A DNA stretch of 45,393 bases from Candidatus Omnitrophota bacterium (GTDB lineage Bacteria; Omnitrophota; Gorgyraeia; Aquiviventales; Aquiviventaceae): positions 1 through 45,393 of the forward strand of contig JAHFGT010000010.1 of assembly GCA_023247275.1 (NCBI GenBank), read 5' to 3'. Positions within the stretch are counted from its first letter, which is position 1; each line of letters begins with the position of its first letter. Under the pieces are notes generated by a model. It ran no database searches. It had not been told where the DNA came from and worked only from the letters and a program-made list of their open reading frames with translations. Position numbers and translations under genes: made by a program. This document shows, piece by piece, positions 31,770-39,054 of this stretch.

Positions 31770-32680
31770 GCAAGGCGGCTTGTCGGTCAGGGTTTGCCGG
31801 GATTATCGGCCGGCCGAATGTCGGTAAGTCCACCATCTTGAACTATTATCTGGGGTCCAAAATCGCCATTGTTTCGCCAAAACCGCAGACCACTCGTCGC
31901 CGGATCCTCGGGGTCCTCACGCGAGAAGACGCGCAGGTGGCGTTTCTCGACAGTCCTGGGTTGCACCGGCCTGAGCATGCCCTGGGTCGATACATGCAAG
32001 AGGTGGCCAAGGCGGTCATCGACGAGGCGGATGTGCTGGTTGTCGTCATCGATGCGCGGGCCGGAATCACGCGGGACGATGAACAGGTGTTTTCGCGTGT
32101 CAAGCAGGCCATCCGGTCTGGCGAGGCTCGTCATCGGACCGTGATCGCGGCGATCAATAAGGTCGACCTGGTGAAGAAGCCGCTGCTGTTGCCAATGATG
32201 GAAACCTGTATCACCCGCAAACTGTTTACTGACTGCATCCCGGTGTCTGCTGTCACCGGGGTGCAGATGGATGTGTTGCTGCAGCGGATTGTCGCAGCAC
32301 TTCCAGAAGGCCCGCGCTGGTACGAATCGGATCAGCCCACGGATCAAACCGTTGTCCAGCTCATCAGTGAACTCATTCGAGAGCAGGTCTTGCTGCTAAC
32401 ACATGAAGAGGTCCCACACGCTGTGGCGGTGCTGATCGAGACGTTCACACCAGAGCCGCAGTTGACACGGATCGAGGCCACGATCTTGGTGGAGCGGCCA
32501 GGGCAGAAGGCGATCGTGATTGGCCGAGGCGGAGACATGCTCAAGCGAATTGGGCAAGCGGCTCGACGGGAGATTGAGCGGCTGCTGGGCCGCAAGGTAT
32601 ATCTGGGGCTCTGGGTCAAAAGAGCCGAGCATTGGCGTCAGGACGAGCGGATCTTGCGTCAGCTCGGATATCTGTCATGA
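31766..32680 (+). CDS. era: GTPase Era
   Basis: Essential 16S rRNA maturation and cell-cycle GTPase. The 304 residues contain GRPNVGKST, PQTTR, DSPGLH (DxxG) and NKVD in the G domain, then a KH domain with the RNA-binding loop VIGRGGDMLKRIG. The start at 31766 overlaps the polX stop by ATGA, and the earlier frame from 31643 is a shadow of polX. G3 reads DSPG, an accepted variant of DTPG. Confidence 0.97.
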   Translation: MSKAACRSGFAGIIGRPNVGKSTILNYYLGSKIAIVSPKPQTTRRRILGVLTREDAQVAFLDSPGLHRPEHALGRYMQEVAKAVIDEADVLVVVIDARAGITRDDEQVFSRVKQAIRSGEARHRTVIAAINKVDLVKKPLLLPMMETCITRKLFTDCIPVSAVTGVQMDVLLQRIVAALPEGPRWYESDQPTDQTVVQLISELIREQVLLLTHEEVPHAVAVLIETFTPEPQLTRIEATILVERPGQKAIVIGRGGDMLKRIGQAARREIERLLGRKVYLGLWVKRAEHWRQDERILRQLGYLS

Positions 32681-33231
32681 TCGCTCGGCCAAGCCCTGCT
32701 CGAACAACCCGGATCCATATCATTGAGCGGAGCACGATGTACCAGGGCCGCGTCATCCGATTGATCCGGGAGCAGCTGGAAATCGGCGGTCAGCGGCTGG
32801 TGCGCGAAACCATCCAACACCCCGGCGCGGTCGTGATCGCCCCCATGATCGACCGATCGCACCTGGTGTTCGTCCGCCAATACCGCCGGGCGGTTAGACG
32901 ATGGCTCATTGAGCTGCCGGCCGGGACGTTGAGCCCCAAAGAACCTCGGCTCGCCTGTGCTCGGCGAGAGCTGCGGGAAGAAACTGGCTGGACCGCGCGT
33001 CGCTGGCACAAACTCGGCCAATTCTACGCAGCGCCTGGATTTGTGTCGGAGCTGATGACGCTGTTCCTGGCGCAAGATCTCATCAACGGCCCGGCCAGTC
33101 CAGAGGCCGATGAACTGGTGACGCCAGTGATCCTGTCGTTGCGCGAAGCCCTGGCCAAGATTCGTTCCGGCGCGATCTGCGACGCCAAAACCATCATCGG
33201 CGTGCTGCTCATCCGACAGGAGATAGGTTGA
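32677..33231 (+). CDS. Nudix hydrolase (ADP-ribose pyrophosphatase-like)
   Basis: A 184-residue Nudix enzyme. The Nudix box is complete: Gly, then Glu six positions on, then RELREETGW. ELPAGTL just before and the fold around VFVRQYRRAV match ADP-ribose pyrophosphatases (NudF group). ATG 32677 overlaps the era stop by ATGA; ATG 32737 with GAGCGGAG upstream is an alternative that would drop 20 poorly conserved residues. It ends directly against the tag start (TGAATG). Confidence 0.93.
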   Translation: MIARPSPARTTRIHIIERSTMYQGRVIRLIREQLEIGGQRLVRETIQHPGAVVIAPMIDRSHLVFVRQYRRAVRRWLIELPAGTLSPKEPRLACARRELREETGWTARRWHKLGQFYAAPGFVSELMTLFLAQDLINGPASPEADELVTPVILSLREALAKIRSGAICDAKTIIGVLLIRQEIG

Positions 33232-33879
33232 ATGCCATCGACGGCATTATCGCGGTGCCCCTGGGCGATGCAACCGCCGGTCATGACAACCTATCACGAT
33301 GTCGAGTGGGGCGTGCCGATCTATGACGACCGGAAATTGTTTGCATTACTCGTGCTTGATGCGATGCAGGCTGGGTTAAGCTGGTTGATCGTCCTGCGTA
33401 AACGCGAGGCCATCCGACAAGCGTTTGACCAGTTCGATCCAGAGCGGATTGCCCGCTATAGCCGCGCCAACATCAGCACGCTCTTGCAGAATCCAGCGCT
33501 CATCCGGAATCGCTTAAAGATCGAGGCGACGATCGCCAACGCCCAAGCGTTCCTGCAGGTCGTCGAACGGCAGCGGAATTTTCATACTTATCTGTGGAGC
33601 TTTGTCGATGGTCAGCCCGTGCAACCCAAGCGTCGCTCGATGCTGCAGATTCCAACCCAGACAGCAGAATCCCAGCGGATGAGCCGAGCGCTCATGCAGG
33701 TCGGGTTTCGGTTTGTCGGCCCAACTATCTGCTATGCCTTCATGCAAGCCGCCGGCTTGGTGAACGATCATCTCATCGACTGTTTTCGCCATCGGCAGTT
33801 GCTGTGCCGGCACAATTCATTCCGTCGGATAACCAAGCCACCCCGTAGCAGGATCAACCTATTGTCGAGGCGTCGTTAG
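33232..33879 (+). CDS. tag: DNA-3-methyladenine glycosylase I
   Basis: Removes 3-methyladenine from alkylated DNA. The 215 residues show the Tag-specific zinc ligands: Cys in RCPW (C9), His in TYHDVEWG, and His and Cys in NDHLIDCFRH near the C-terminus. The substrate-pocket segment DAMQAGLSW is conserved. It is slightly longer than E. coli Tag, with an Arg-rich end. It closes a repair/GTPase operon (polX-era-nudix-tag). Together with the MagIII-like glycosylase at 13819 it gives this genome at least two alkylation-repair candidates. Confidence 0.95.
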   Translation: MPSTALSRCPWAMQPPVMTTYHDVEWGVPIYDDRKLFALLVLDAMQAGLSWLIVLRKREAIRQAFDQFDPERIARYSRANISTLLQNPALIRNRLKIEATIANAQAFLQVVERQRNFHTYLWSFVDGQPVQPKRRSMLQIPTQTAESQRMSRALMQVGFRFVGPTICYAFMQAAGLVNDHLIDCFRHRQLLCRHNSFRRITKPPRSRINLLSRRR

Positions 33880-33918
33880 TACCTGGAATAAATTGACCGA
33901 TTCTCTACGCATATAATC

Positions 33919-33949
33919 ATATAACATGCTGTAGTGTAGTACGTTATAT
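33919..33949. promoter_or_regulatory. Perfect dyad ATATAAC-N17-GTTATAT, candidate activator site
   Basis: Seven-base arms at 33919-33925 and 33943-33949 lie in an AT-rich island, centred about 50 bases upstream of a sigma-54 promoter. That is a plausible place for an enhancer-binding protein. The core ATAAC-N17-GTTAT is shared with 13194-13220. Confidence 0.5.
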
Positions 33950-33980
33950 AATATAAGATATTGTCTTTTTGAAAGATAGA

Positions 33981-33996
33981 TGGCATGTTGCTTGCT
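33981..33996 (+). promoter_or_regulatory. Sigma-54 promoter (-24/-12) of the PEP-CTERM gene
   Basis: TGGCATGTTGCTTGCT matches the RpoN consensus TGGCACG-N4-TTGCW with the invariant GG and GC exactly 10 bases apart. Transcription should start near 34007 and give a leader of about 60 bases ending in a GGGGAGGA ribosome binding site. RpoN with the PrsK/PrsR two-component pair is known to control PEP-CTERM genes in some bacteria. Confidence 0.8.
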
Positions 33997-34065
33997 TCTT
34001 GCTTAAAGTATCTACTATATTGTATTTCACTCTGTGGTTCATTGAACAGCATGGGGAGGAAGTCC

Positions 34066-34599
34066 ATGACGCGTAAGTGGCAATTTGCCGGGGCGCTACT
34101 GGCGGTTCTGTTTGCGTTTCCAGGAACATCACATGCGGTGATTGGCGCATCGCTTTTCTCTATCGGTGGTGATGTCCAAGTGGAAATCCTCCCATTTTCT
34201 GCCGCCTTTACCAACGAACTGCATCTGTTCTCTCCAGGACCTGACAGGTTCATCGGTCTGAATACCGAGGTTGGAAAGGTTGTGGATCTCGGGAACTTTC
34301 CAAGCGGCGAAGAGCTCATCTTCGGGATTTTTGTTCAGAATACCGGCAATACCTTCGTGATGGGGCCTGGATCCCGTAACCCGGACGGTGTCGCGCATGC
34401 GGATGTCACCGTCTTGAATCCACGAGTTGCCACCGTGGCATTTGAGGATTTATACGGCGGGGGCGATGTTGACTACAACGATCTTGGGTTCCGAGTGACT
34501 CAATGCCATAGCGTGATCCCAGAGCCTGCCAGCGCAGTGCTGATGACAGTGGGATTGCTTGGGACAGTGATCAGACGCCGGTCTCGGTCTAGAATCTAG
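34066..34599 (+). CDS. PEP-CTERM sorting-domain protein, DUF4114-like
   Basis: A 177-residue surface or extracellular protein. The signal peptide (1-24, ending SHA) leads into a beta-rich region with Asn/Gly-rich segments. AFEDLYGGGDVDYNDLGFRV (125-144) resembles the DUF4114 motif, likely calcium-binding. The C-terminus is a PEP-CTERM tripartite signal: PEP at 152-154, a hydrophobic helix (156-169) and RRR (170-172), the target of an exosortase. ATG 34066 has a good ribosome binding site; the frame opens at 33985 but that part is leader. It is a single-gene unit with its own sigma-54 promoter and terminator. No exosortase gene is in the window. Confidence 0.92.
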   Translation: MTRKWQFAGALLAVLFAFPGTSHAVIGASLFSIGGDVQVEILPFSAAFTNELHLFSPGPDRFIGLNTEVGKVVDLGNFPSGEELIFGIFVQNTGNTFVMGPGSRNPDGVAHADVTVLNPRVATVAFEDLYGGGDVDYNDLGFRVTQCHSVIPEPASAVLMTVGLLGTVIRRRSRSRI

Positions 34600-34631
34600 T
34601 TCGCTCAGCAGTATTGCGAGGACAGCTTCAG

Positions 34632-34660
34632 GCGCCCAGCGTAGGCTGGGCGCTTTTTTC
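34632..34660 (+). terminator. Intrinsic terminator of the PEP-CTERM gene
   Basis: GCGCCCAGC (34632-34640) pairs perfectly with GCTGGGCGC (34645-34653) around a 4-base loop, then TTTTTT. Confidence 0.93.
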
Positions 34661-34679
34661 ACGACCAGAGCCTGCTGAC

Positions 34680-34708
34680 TTGATCGCAGCCAGAAAGTTG
34701 TATAGACT
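34680..34708 (+). promoter_or_regulatory. Putative sigma-70 promoter of the yqeY-ferredoxin operon, short leader
   Basis: TTGATC (34680-34685) and TAGACT (34703-34708) with 17 bases between. The predicted transcription start near 34715 leaves about 5 bases before ATG 34720, another near-leaderless case. Confidence 0.5.
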
Positions 34709-34719
34709 AAGTGATCGCC

Positions 34720-35178
34720 ATGACATCCTTGACCGAGCGGCTGGAGTCTGATTACAAGAACGCCCTGCGGGCCAGAGATCGGCTACGGGTTGATGCGATT
34801 CGGTTGATCAAAGCCGGAATCCAACGGGCCGCTATGGACAAGCGCAAGGACACATTAGACGAGGCAGAGATCGTCCAGGTCCTGGCTCAGCAGGCGAAGC
34901 AGCGTCGAGAGACACTCGAATCGGCCAAGCAGAACGGCCGGCAGGATGTGGTCACGCAGACTGAGCAGGAGTTGCAGATCCTCCATGCCTATCTTCCACA
35001 ACAACTCTCAGCCGATGCGTTGCGCCGACTCATTGACGAGGCCATTGCTGCGGTTGGCCAGCACCAGGGTCAGATCATGAAGCATGTGATGACCCAGGCG
35101 GCCGGCGCGGCCGATGGGAAACTCGTGAGTCAGCTTGTTGCCGAGCGGCTGCGGCCAGCTCAGAAACCCTCAGCATAA
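34720..35178 (+). CDS. GatB/YqeY-domain protein
   Basis: A 152-residue protein with the YqeY fold: an N-terminal helical part (RLESDYKNALRARDRLRVDAI, with LRLIKA-like core) and a C-terminal helical GatB-tail-like domain (LHAYLPQQLSADALRRLI, then DGKLVSQLVAERL). The domain is shared with the tail of GatB, so a link to aminoacyl-tRNA metabolism is often assumed, but YqeY proteins lack a defined activity. GTG 34711 is a possible earlier start; ATG 34720 is preferred. The stop shares a base with the ferredoxin start. Confidence 0.9.
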   Translation: MTSLTERLESDYKNALRARDRLRVDAIRLIKAGIQRAAMDKRKDTLDEAEIVQVLAQQAKQRRETLESAKQNGRQDVVTQTEQELQILHAYLPQQLSADALRRLIDEAIAAVGQHQGQIMKHVMTQAAGAADGKLVSQLVAERLRPAQKPSA

Positions 35179-35447
35179 TGGCGGCGCCAGCGCCGCGAAA
35201 AGGTCGGCCCAAAGCGGTGATCAATCCGGATAGTTGTACCGGCTGCGAAGTCTGCGTAGCCGTCTGTCCGGTTGATTGTATTCGCAAAGAACCTGGTCCA
35301 GAGTACCCAGGTCTGCAGGCGACTTGTATCATCGATCAGCCCAAGTGTATCGGCTGTTTTCTGTGTGAGAAAGTGTGTCCCTGGGACGCCATCACGATGG
35401 TTCCGCCGCAAGAAGCCCCGGCGCTTTCATCGCCAACCGCCGTATGA
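35178..35447 (+). CDS. 2[4Fe-4S] ferredoxin
   Basis: An 89-residue electron carrier with two classical clusters: CTGCEVCVAVCP and CIGCFLCEKVCP. The N-terminal basic extension (PAPRKGRPKA) and Pro/Ala tail are dispensable-looking. It could serve radical or anaerobic enzymes or carry electrons for the acyl-CoA dehydrogenase route; nothing local specifies a partner. Its ends overlap both neighbours (TAATG and ATGA), so it is translationally coupled. Confidence 0.92.
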   Translation: MAAPAPRKGRPKAVINPDSCTGCEVCVAVCPVDCIRKEPGPEYPGLQATCIIDQPKCIGCFLCEKVCPWDAITMVPPQEAPALSSPTAV

Positions 35448-35860
35448 CCTCTGCCATCCCACCGATTCCAGCATCTAGCGGTGAGGAAGGGAAGTCCACG
35501 CCGGCGACCCCCCCGACGTTCCCGATGGCGCCTCCCCTGATCTCGATTGACGACTTTGCCAAACTGTCACTGCGGGTGGGGGTCATCACGGCTGCTCAAC
35601 CCCATCCGAACGCGGACCGACTCCTTGTGCTGACCGTGGACATCGGCGACGGTCCTGCGCGTCAGGTCGTTGCCGGAATCAAAGCGTCGTATCAACCTGA
35701 GCAACTGGTCGGTAAACAGGTCATCGTCGTGGCGAACCTAAAGCCGGCGACCCTGCGTGGCGTTGAAAGTCAGGGGATGGTGTTGGCGGCCTCGGATCCG
35801 AATGGGATCGTCCTCATGAGCCCTGAGCGACCGGTGCGCGTCGGCAGTACGGTTAAGTAG
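35444..35860 (+). CDS. tRNA-binding OB-fold protein (MetRS C-terminal/CsaA-like)
   Basis: A 138-residue protein. After about 30 Pro/Ser-rich residues comes an EMAP/Arc1-type OB fold: DFAKLSLRVGVITAAQPHPN, then DRLLVLTVDIGDG, VVAGIKASY, VVANLKPATLRGVESQGM. In some bacteria this domain is the C-terminal part of methionyl-tRNA synthetase; here it stands alone, as a trans-acting tRNA binder or CsaA-like chaperone. ATG 35444 overlaps the ferredoxin stop. Confidence 0.9.
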   Translation: MTSAIPPIPASSGEEGKSTPATPPTFPMAPPLISIDDFAKLSLRVGVITAAQPHPNADRLLVLTVDIGDGPARQVVAGIKASYQPEQLVGKQVIVVANLKPATLRGVESQGMVLAASDPNGIVLMSPERPVRVGSTVK

Positions 35861-35863
35861 CTG

Positions 35864-36733
35864 GTGATCGTCGTCGAGGTTGTCTTCCTCGTCATCTTCT
35901 GGACCTGGCTTGGGTCCGCGCTGTTGTTCCTGCGCAATACCATTCTCCCACGACTCCCGCTGCTGGATACCCCGGAGCACTACGGTCTCCCGGCCCAGAC
36001 CGTTCGCTTTCCAGCCACTGACGGGCAGTGGTTGGAAGGATGGAAAATTCCAGCAGAGTCTTCGCGCGGTTGGATCATCATCTGCCATGGGCTTGGCGCC
36101 AACCGGTCACATGTGCTGCCGCTGGCGGCCGGATTGCACGCCAATCGGTTCAGCGTGTTCGTGTTCGATTTTCGCGGCCATGGTGGCAGTGCGGGACGGT
36201 GTTCCTCCTTCGGTTGGCATGAGCAGTTGGATCTCGAAGGGGCGTTGGCATTTCTCGGCGCAGAAGCAGATGTTCCAGCGCGCCCCTACGGAATCATCGG
36301 GGTCTCGATGGGAGCGGTCGTCGCTTTGGCCGTGGCATCATCCGATGAGCGGATTGGGGCGGTGGTCGCTGAGAGTCCGTACCATAATCTTGAGCAAAGC
36401 CTCCGGCGGCATGTCAGGCTGTTCTATCCATGGCTGCCGAACATCCCATTCGGATGGTATCTCTCCAGCACCTATCGCATGCGATTCGGCGTGTGGCCTC
36501 GACGGATCGATTGCCGGCGGTTTGCCGCGCGGCTTACTCCACGACCGTTGTTGCTGATCGGCGGCAGCGAGGATATCCGGGTGCCGGTTGCATGGATGGA
36601 GGAAGTTTTTGCATCAGCCCAGGCGCCGAAACAGTTGTGGATCGTTGAAGGTGCCGGGCATCTGGACGCATTTTCGAAGGAGTCCTCCGGCTATGTGGAG
36701 CGGGTCGCAAAATTGCTTAGTAACTGCTTATGA
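35864..36733 (+). CDS. Membrane-anchored alpha/beta hydrolase, second copy
   Basis: A 289-residue protein (GTG start) with an N-terminal transmembrane helix (about 2-24) and a hydrolase domain: ICHGLGANRSH, FDFRGHGGSAG, nucleophile S148 in GVSMG, an acid in GGSEDIRVP and a His in GAGHLDAF. The plan matches the hydrolase at 15420, so the two are likely distant paralogues. It ends the plus-strand operon and faces DUF3108 42 bases away; no terminator is seen there. Confidence 0.85.
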   Translation: MIVVEVVFLVIFWTWLGSALLFLRNTILPRLPLLDTPEHYGLPAQTVRFPATDGQWLEGWKIPAESSRGWIIICHGLGANRSHVLPLAAGLHANRFSVFVFDFRGHGGSAGRCSSFGWHEQLDLEGALAFLGAEADVPARPYGIIGVSMGAVVALAVASSDERIGAVVAESPYHNLEQSLRRHVRLFYPWLPNIPFGWYLSSTYRMRFGVWPRRIDCRRFAARLTPRPLLLIGGSEDIRVPVAWMEEVFASAQAPKQLWIVEGAGHLDAFSKESSGYVERVAKLLSNCL

Positions 36734-36775
36734 CAGAGAGGCTAATGGATGGCGAGTGGATTGGTTTGGTATTGT

Positions 36776-37639
36776 CTATTTTACATAATGGATATTATCA
36801 GACATTACTGAATCACCCAACACCGACGACTCATCTAGGACAGCTGTCATGGGTCCCCAGGGTGTGGTCGCCTTGATCAAGACTGGCAGTCGCCGCGCAT
36901 CGGCGGTCACATACGCCCACACCCTCCCACGTTTGACCAAGAGGCCCTTAAAGGAGGCTTCTGGCTCCACGATGACGCAGCGAAACGTCCCGCGCTTGAG
37001 CAGTTCCAGATCACGCACAGGTCCTACACGGATGAGCGTATCGTAGATTTTCTCATCGGTATACATCGAGATCCGCACGGTGCTCTCTGGCGTCAGGGAT
37101 TGTCGACGGAGCCAATAGAACGTGCTGATAAGGTCCTGAAACTGATCCGGGAGCGAAATCTGCTTCGTGGAATGATTGAGGAGCGAGTGATAGCTGGCGG
37201 TTAAGGTCGTGGGATCAAAGGTGACAACTTCGTCGGCACGGTAATGGCCTTCTTGCTGATGTTTCTCAAACCGGAGCGGCTGAAGGGTATCGACGTCGAG
37301 AAATGAGTGTACAACGTCGGTGATCGGATAGAACGTGGACAACAACCTATTGGAGTATCCGTGGGCCTCGATATGGACGACTTGGCAACCGTCGAGCTGG
37401 GCTCGCTCCTTCGTTTCGATCCAGCCGTAGCCGACCGGAATGCCGAGCCAGTACCCATGAAATGCGAACCGTTCGCCGATGACAGGTTCAGGGCCAGATC
37501 CGAGCGAACCCGTCGCGGGTACCGACGCCTGTTCTGCGGCTGTTGCTACCTGCGTGCCATGCGCACTGAGAACAACGGCCGTGAGCACACACGTCAGGCG
37601 CGCGCCAATTATTCCCACGCGTAGTCGCTTAACTCCCAC
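36776..37639 (-). CDS. DUF3108 exported protein
   Basis: A 287-residue protein with a likely signal peptide (about 1-35, ending ATAAEQ) and the DUF3108 pattern: GERFAFHGYWLGIPVGYGWI, then FYPITDVVHSFLD, LRFEKHQQEGHY and a C-terminal beta-rich domain. Such proteins are periplasmic, of unknown function, and often sit near polysaccharide or envelope genes. GTG 37639 overlaps the TIGR04073-like gene by 31 bases; the inner GTG at 37618 is an alternative. It is the last gene of the minus-strand envelope cluster. Confidence 0.85.
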   Translation of the reverse strand: MGVKRLRVGIIGARLTCVLTAVVLSAHGTQVATAAEQASVPATGSLGSGPEPVIGERFAFHGYWLGIPVGYGWIETKERAQLDGCQVVHIEAHGYSNRLLSTFYPITDVVHSFLDVDTLQPLRFEKHQQEGHYRADEVVTFDPTTLTASYHSLLNHSTKQISLPDQFQDLISTFYWLRRQSLTPESTVRISMYTDEKIYDTLIRVGPVRDLELLKRGTFRCVIVEPEASFKGLLVKRGRVWAYVTADARRLPVLIKATTPWGPMTAVLDESSVLGDSVMSDNIHYVK

Positions 37640-37941
37640 GATTCATACGGGGAGGCGTAGTCCTTTGGGTACGGGATGGGAAATGTCATAGCTTCGAAGA
37701 GTCCGACCCCGCCGCGCAACACGGTCAGCCCTACCCCCTTCGCGAACCCTTTTCCGACCCCGGTGACCGGGTTGCGTTCTTGCAAGCCCAAATGAACATT
37801 TTTGGGCACTTCAATCCACCCGGTCAACACATTGACCACACCGCGGCCCATTTTATGGATTGGGTCCTGCGCCCAAACCGACGAACTTCCCAGCAACATC
37901 CCTGCGCTCAGTGCCATTCCGATCAGGACGCCGTACCGCAT
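37609..37941 (-). CDS. Exosortase system-associated protein, TIGR04073-like (copy 1)
   Basis: A 110-residue exported protein: signal peptide to about residue 24 (SSVWA-QD), then KMGRGVVNVLTGWIEVPKN, ERNPVTGVGKGFAKGVGLTV, RGGVGLFEAMTFPIPYP and a Trp/Asp/Tyr-rich end. This is the family named for co-occurrence with exosortase systems. The repeated Gly-x-Gly helices suggest membrane insertion or oligomerisation. It has a good ribosome binding site (GAGGTGGGG) and its own promoter at 38002-38031. A divergent second copy lies two genes upstream. Confidence 0.85.
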   Translation of the reverse strand: MRYGVLIGMALSAGMLLGSSSVWAQDPIHKMGRGVVNVLTGWIEVPKNVHLGLQERNPVTGVGKGFAKGVGLTVLRGGVGLFEAMTFPIPYPKDYASPYESWELSDYAWE

Positions 37942-38001
37942 GACCCCACCTCTGCTTGTGGCGTGCCCTCAATGGACGTCAGTCTGTGAGTCGATAGGCG
38001 T

Positions 38002-38031
38002 ATTCTATCCAGGCGCGAGCGAGCTTGTCAA
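38002..38031 (-). promoter_or_regulatory. Sigma-70 promoter inside the envelope cluster
   Basis: On the minus strand TTGACA (38031 to 38026), overlapping the stop codon of the HAD gene, and TAGAAT (38007 to 38002), separated by 18 bases. It should drive TIGR04073 copy 1 and DUF3108 separately, with a leader of about 54 bases. Confidence 0.7.
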
Positions 38032-38708
38032 TCAGGACACACGAGTTCATCCAACGCCTGGATGAGATCGCGGACCGATCCGACGATGACATGCGCGCCC
38101 TGGAGATATCGACGTGGAAGCGAGCTCGCCAGCGCCACAATGTATCCTGCGCCCGCCTGCTGAGCTGAGCGGATTCCGTACGGCGCATTTTCGACGACGA
38201 TCGCCCGGTGCGCTGGAATGTGCAAGGCGCGCACGGCAGTCAGATAGGGTTCGGGGTGCGGCTTGCCCCGCCGCACGCGATCCCCAGTGACGAGCGCATC
38301 GAATGTGTGGCGGATAGTCTGTGGCAGGATGCGATCGACTTCTCGTGATGAGGTCCCTGTGACCAACGCCAGGCGGGTGTGCCGCCGGCGAATGCGGCGC
38401 AACAATCGTTGCAGCGGCACGGGGACACGAATGTCACGGGCCAACATCGCAAATCGGCGTTCCTTGTCAGCGAGCAGGTCGGCTGCCCCAATCTGGGGAC
38501 ATTGATGGGCTGCGAGCAGTCGGCGGGCGGACACGATTCCAGATTCCCCTTCCCATTCGTAGATGAGCCGACGCGACACGCGCAATCCCCGCGTCCGTAA
38601 CGCGTGCTGCCAGGCGATGGCATGCAACGGCATGGTATCGATCAACACGCCATCCAAGTCAAAACAGACTCCGAGCCAAGGTTGGGGGCTACTCAGCCCA
38701 GTTCCCAT
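38028..38708 (-). CDS. HAD-superfamily phosphatase (beta-phosphoglucomutase-like subgroup)
   Basis: A 226-residue cytosolic HAD hydrolase. Motif I DLDGVLIDT (17-25) gives the nucleophile and acid Asp, LVTGTSS is motif II, GKPHPEPY motif III with Lys, and VVENAPYGIRSAQQAG motif IV. The helical cap between motifs I and II is the type 1 cap of phosphoglycolate and sugar-phosphate phosphatases. Motif IV reads VEN rather than VEDS, a known variant. It lies in one operon with inositol-phosphate synthase, so dephosphorylation of inositol phosphate is a testable guess. Confidence 0.88.
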   Translation of the reverse strand: MGTGLSSPQPWLGVCFDLDGVLIDTMPLHAIAWQHALRTRGLRVSRRLIYEWEGESGIVSARRLLAAHQCPQIGAADLLADKERRFAMLARDIRVPVPLQRLLRRIRRRHTRLALVTGTSSREVDRILPQTIRHTFDALVTGDRVRRGKPHPEPYLTAVRALHIPAHRAIVVENAPYGIRSAQQAGAGYIVALASSLPRRYLQGAHVIVGSVRDLIQALDELVCPD

Positions 38709-39054
38709 GCTCCCAAACGAATTCAGGCCGAATCAGCGGGGCGCCGTCGTGCGGCACATCGATGAAGAAGGTTGCCACTTCGTAGACGCCGGCCGCTTCT
38801 CGCAAGAGGGTGCGCCAAACGCCCTGCACCACTCCGACCGTCACACCCGGTAAATACCCTTCGCGCCGACTCACCAGTTCCGGGGTCCGAATCAATTCGG
38901 CGGCCCCAAGGGCCACGTTGGCAATTCCCCGCCCGAGTTTGTGCAGGCTCTTATCCACATCGAAACCCTGCTCATCGGCGCTGGCCACGGACGCCAGCGT
39001 GAGGAGCAACAGCGGTGCTGCCGTCAGCCACACCCATCCCTTACGCCTGCTCAT
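38689..39054 (-). CDS. Exosortase system-associated protein, TIGR04073-like (copy 2)
   Basis: A 121-residue exported protein: signal peptide (about 1-26, ending ASVASA), then KSLHKLGRGIANVALGAAEL, VTVGVVQGVWRTLLREAAGVYEVATFF and an acidic, aromatic end. The order of elements equals that of copy 1, with similar GRGxxNVxxG and GxYE/GLFE blocks. ATG 39054 follows an AGGAGG ribosome binding site; the longer frame to 39147 is a shadow of the CPBP gene. It overlaps both neighbours, so it is translated as part of that operon. Confidence 0.82.
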   Translation of the reverse strand: MSRRKGWVWLTAAPLLLLTLASVASADEQGFDVDKSLHKLGRGIANVALGAAELIRTPELVSRREGYLPGVTVGVVQGVWRTLLREAAGVYEVATFFIDVPHDGAPLIRPEFVWEHGNWAE

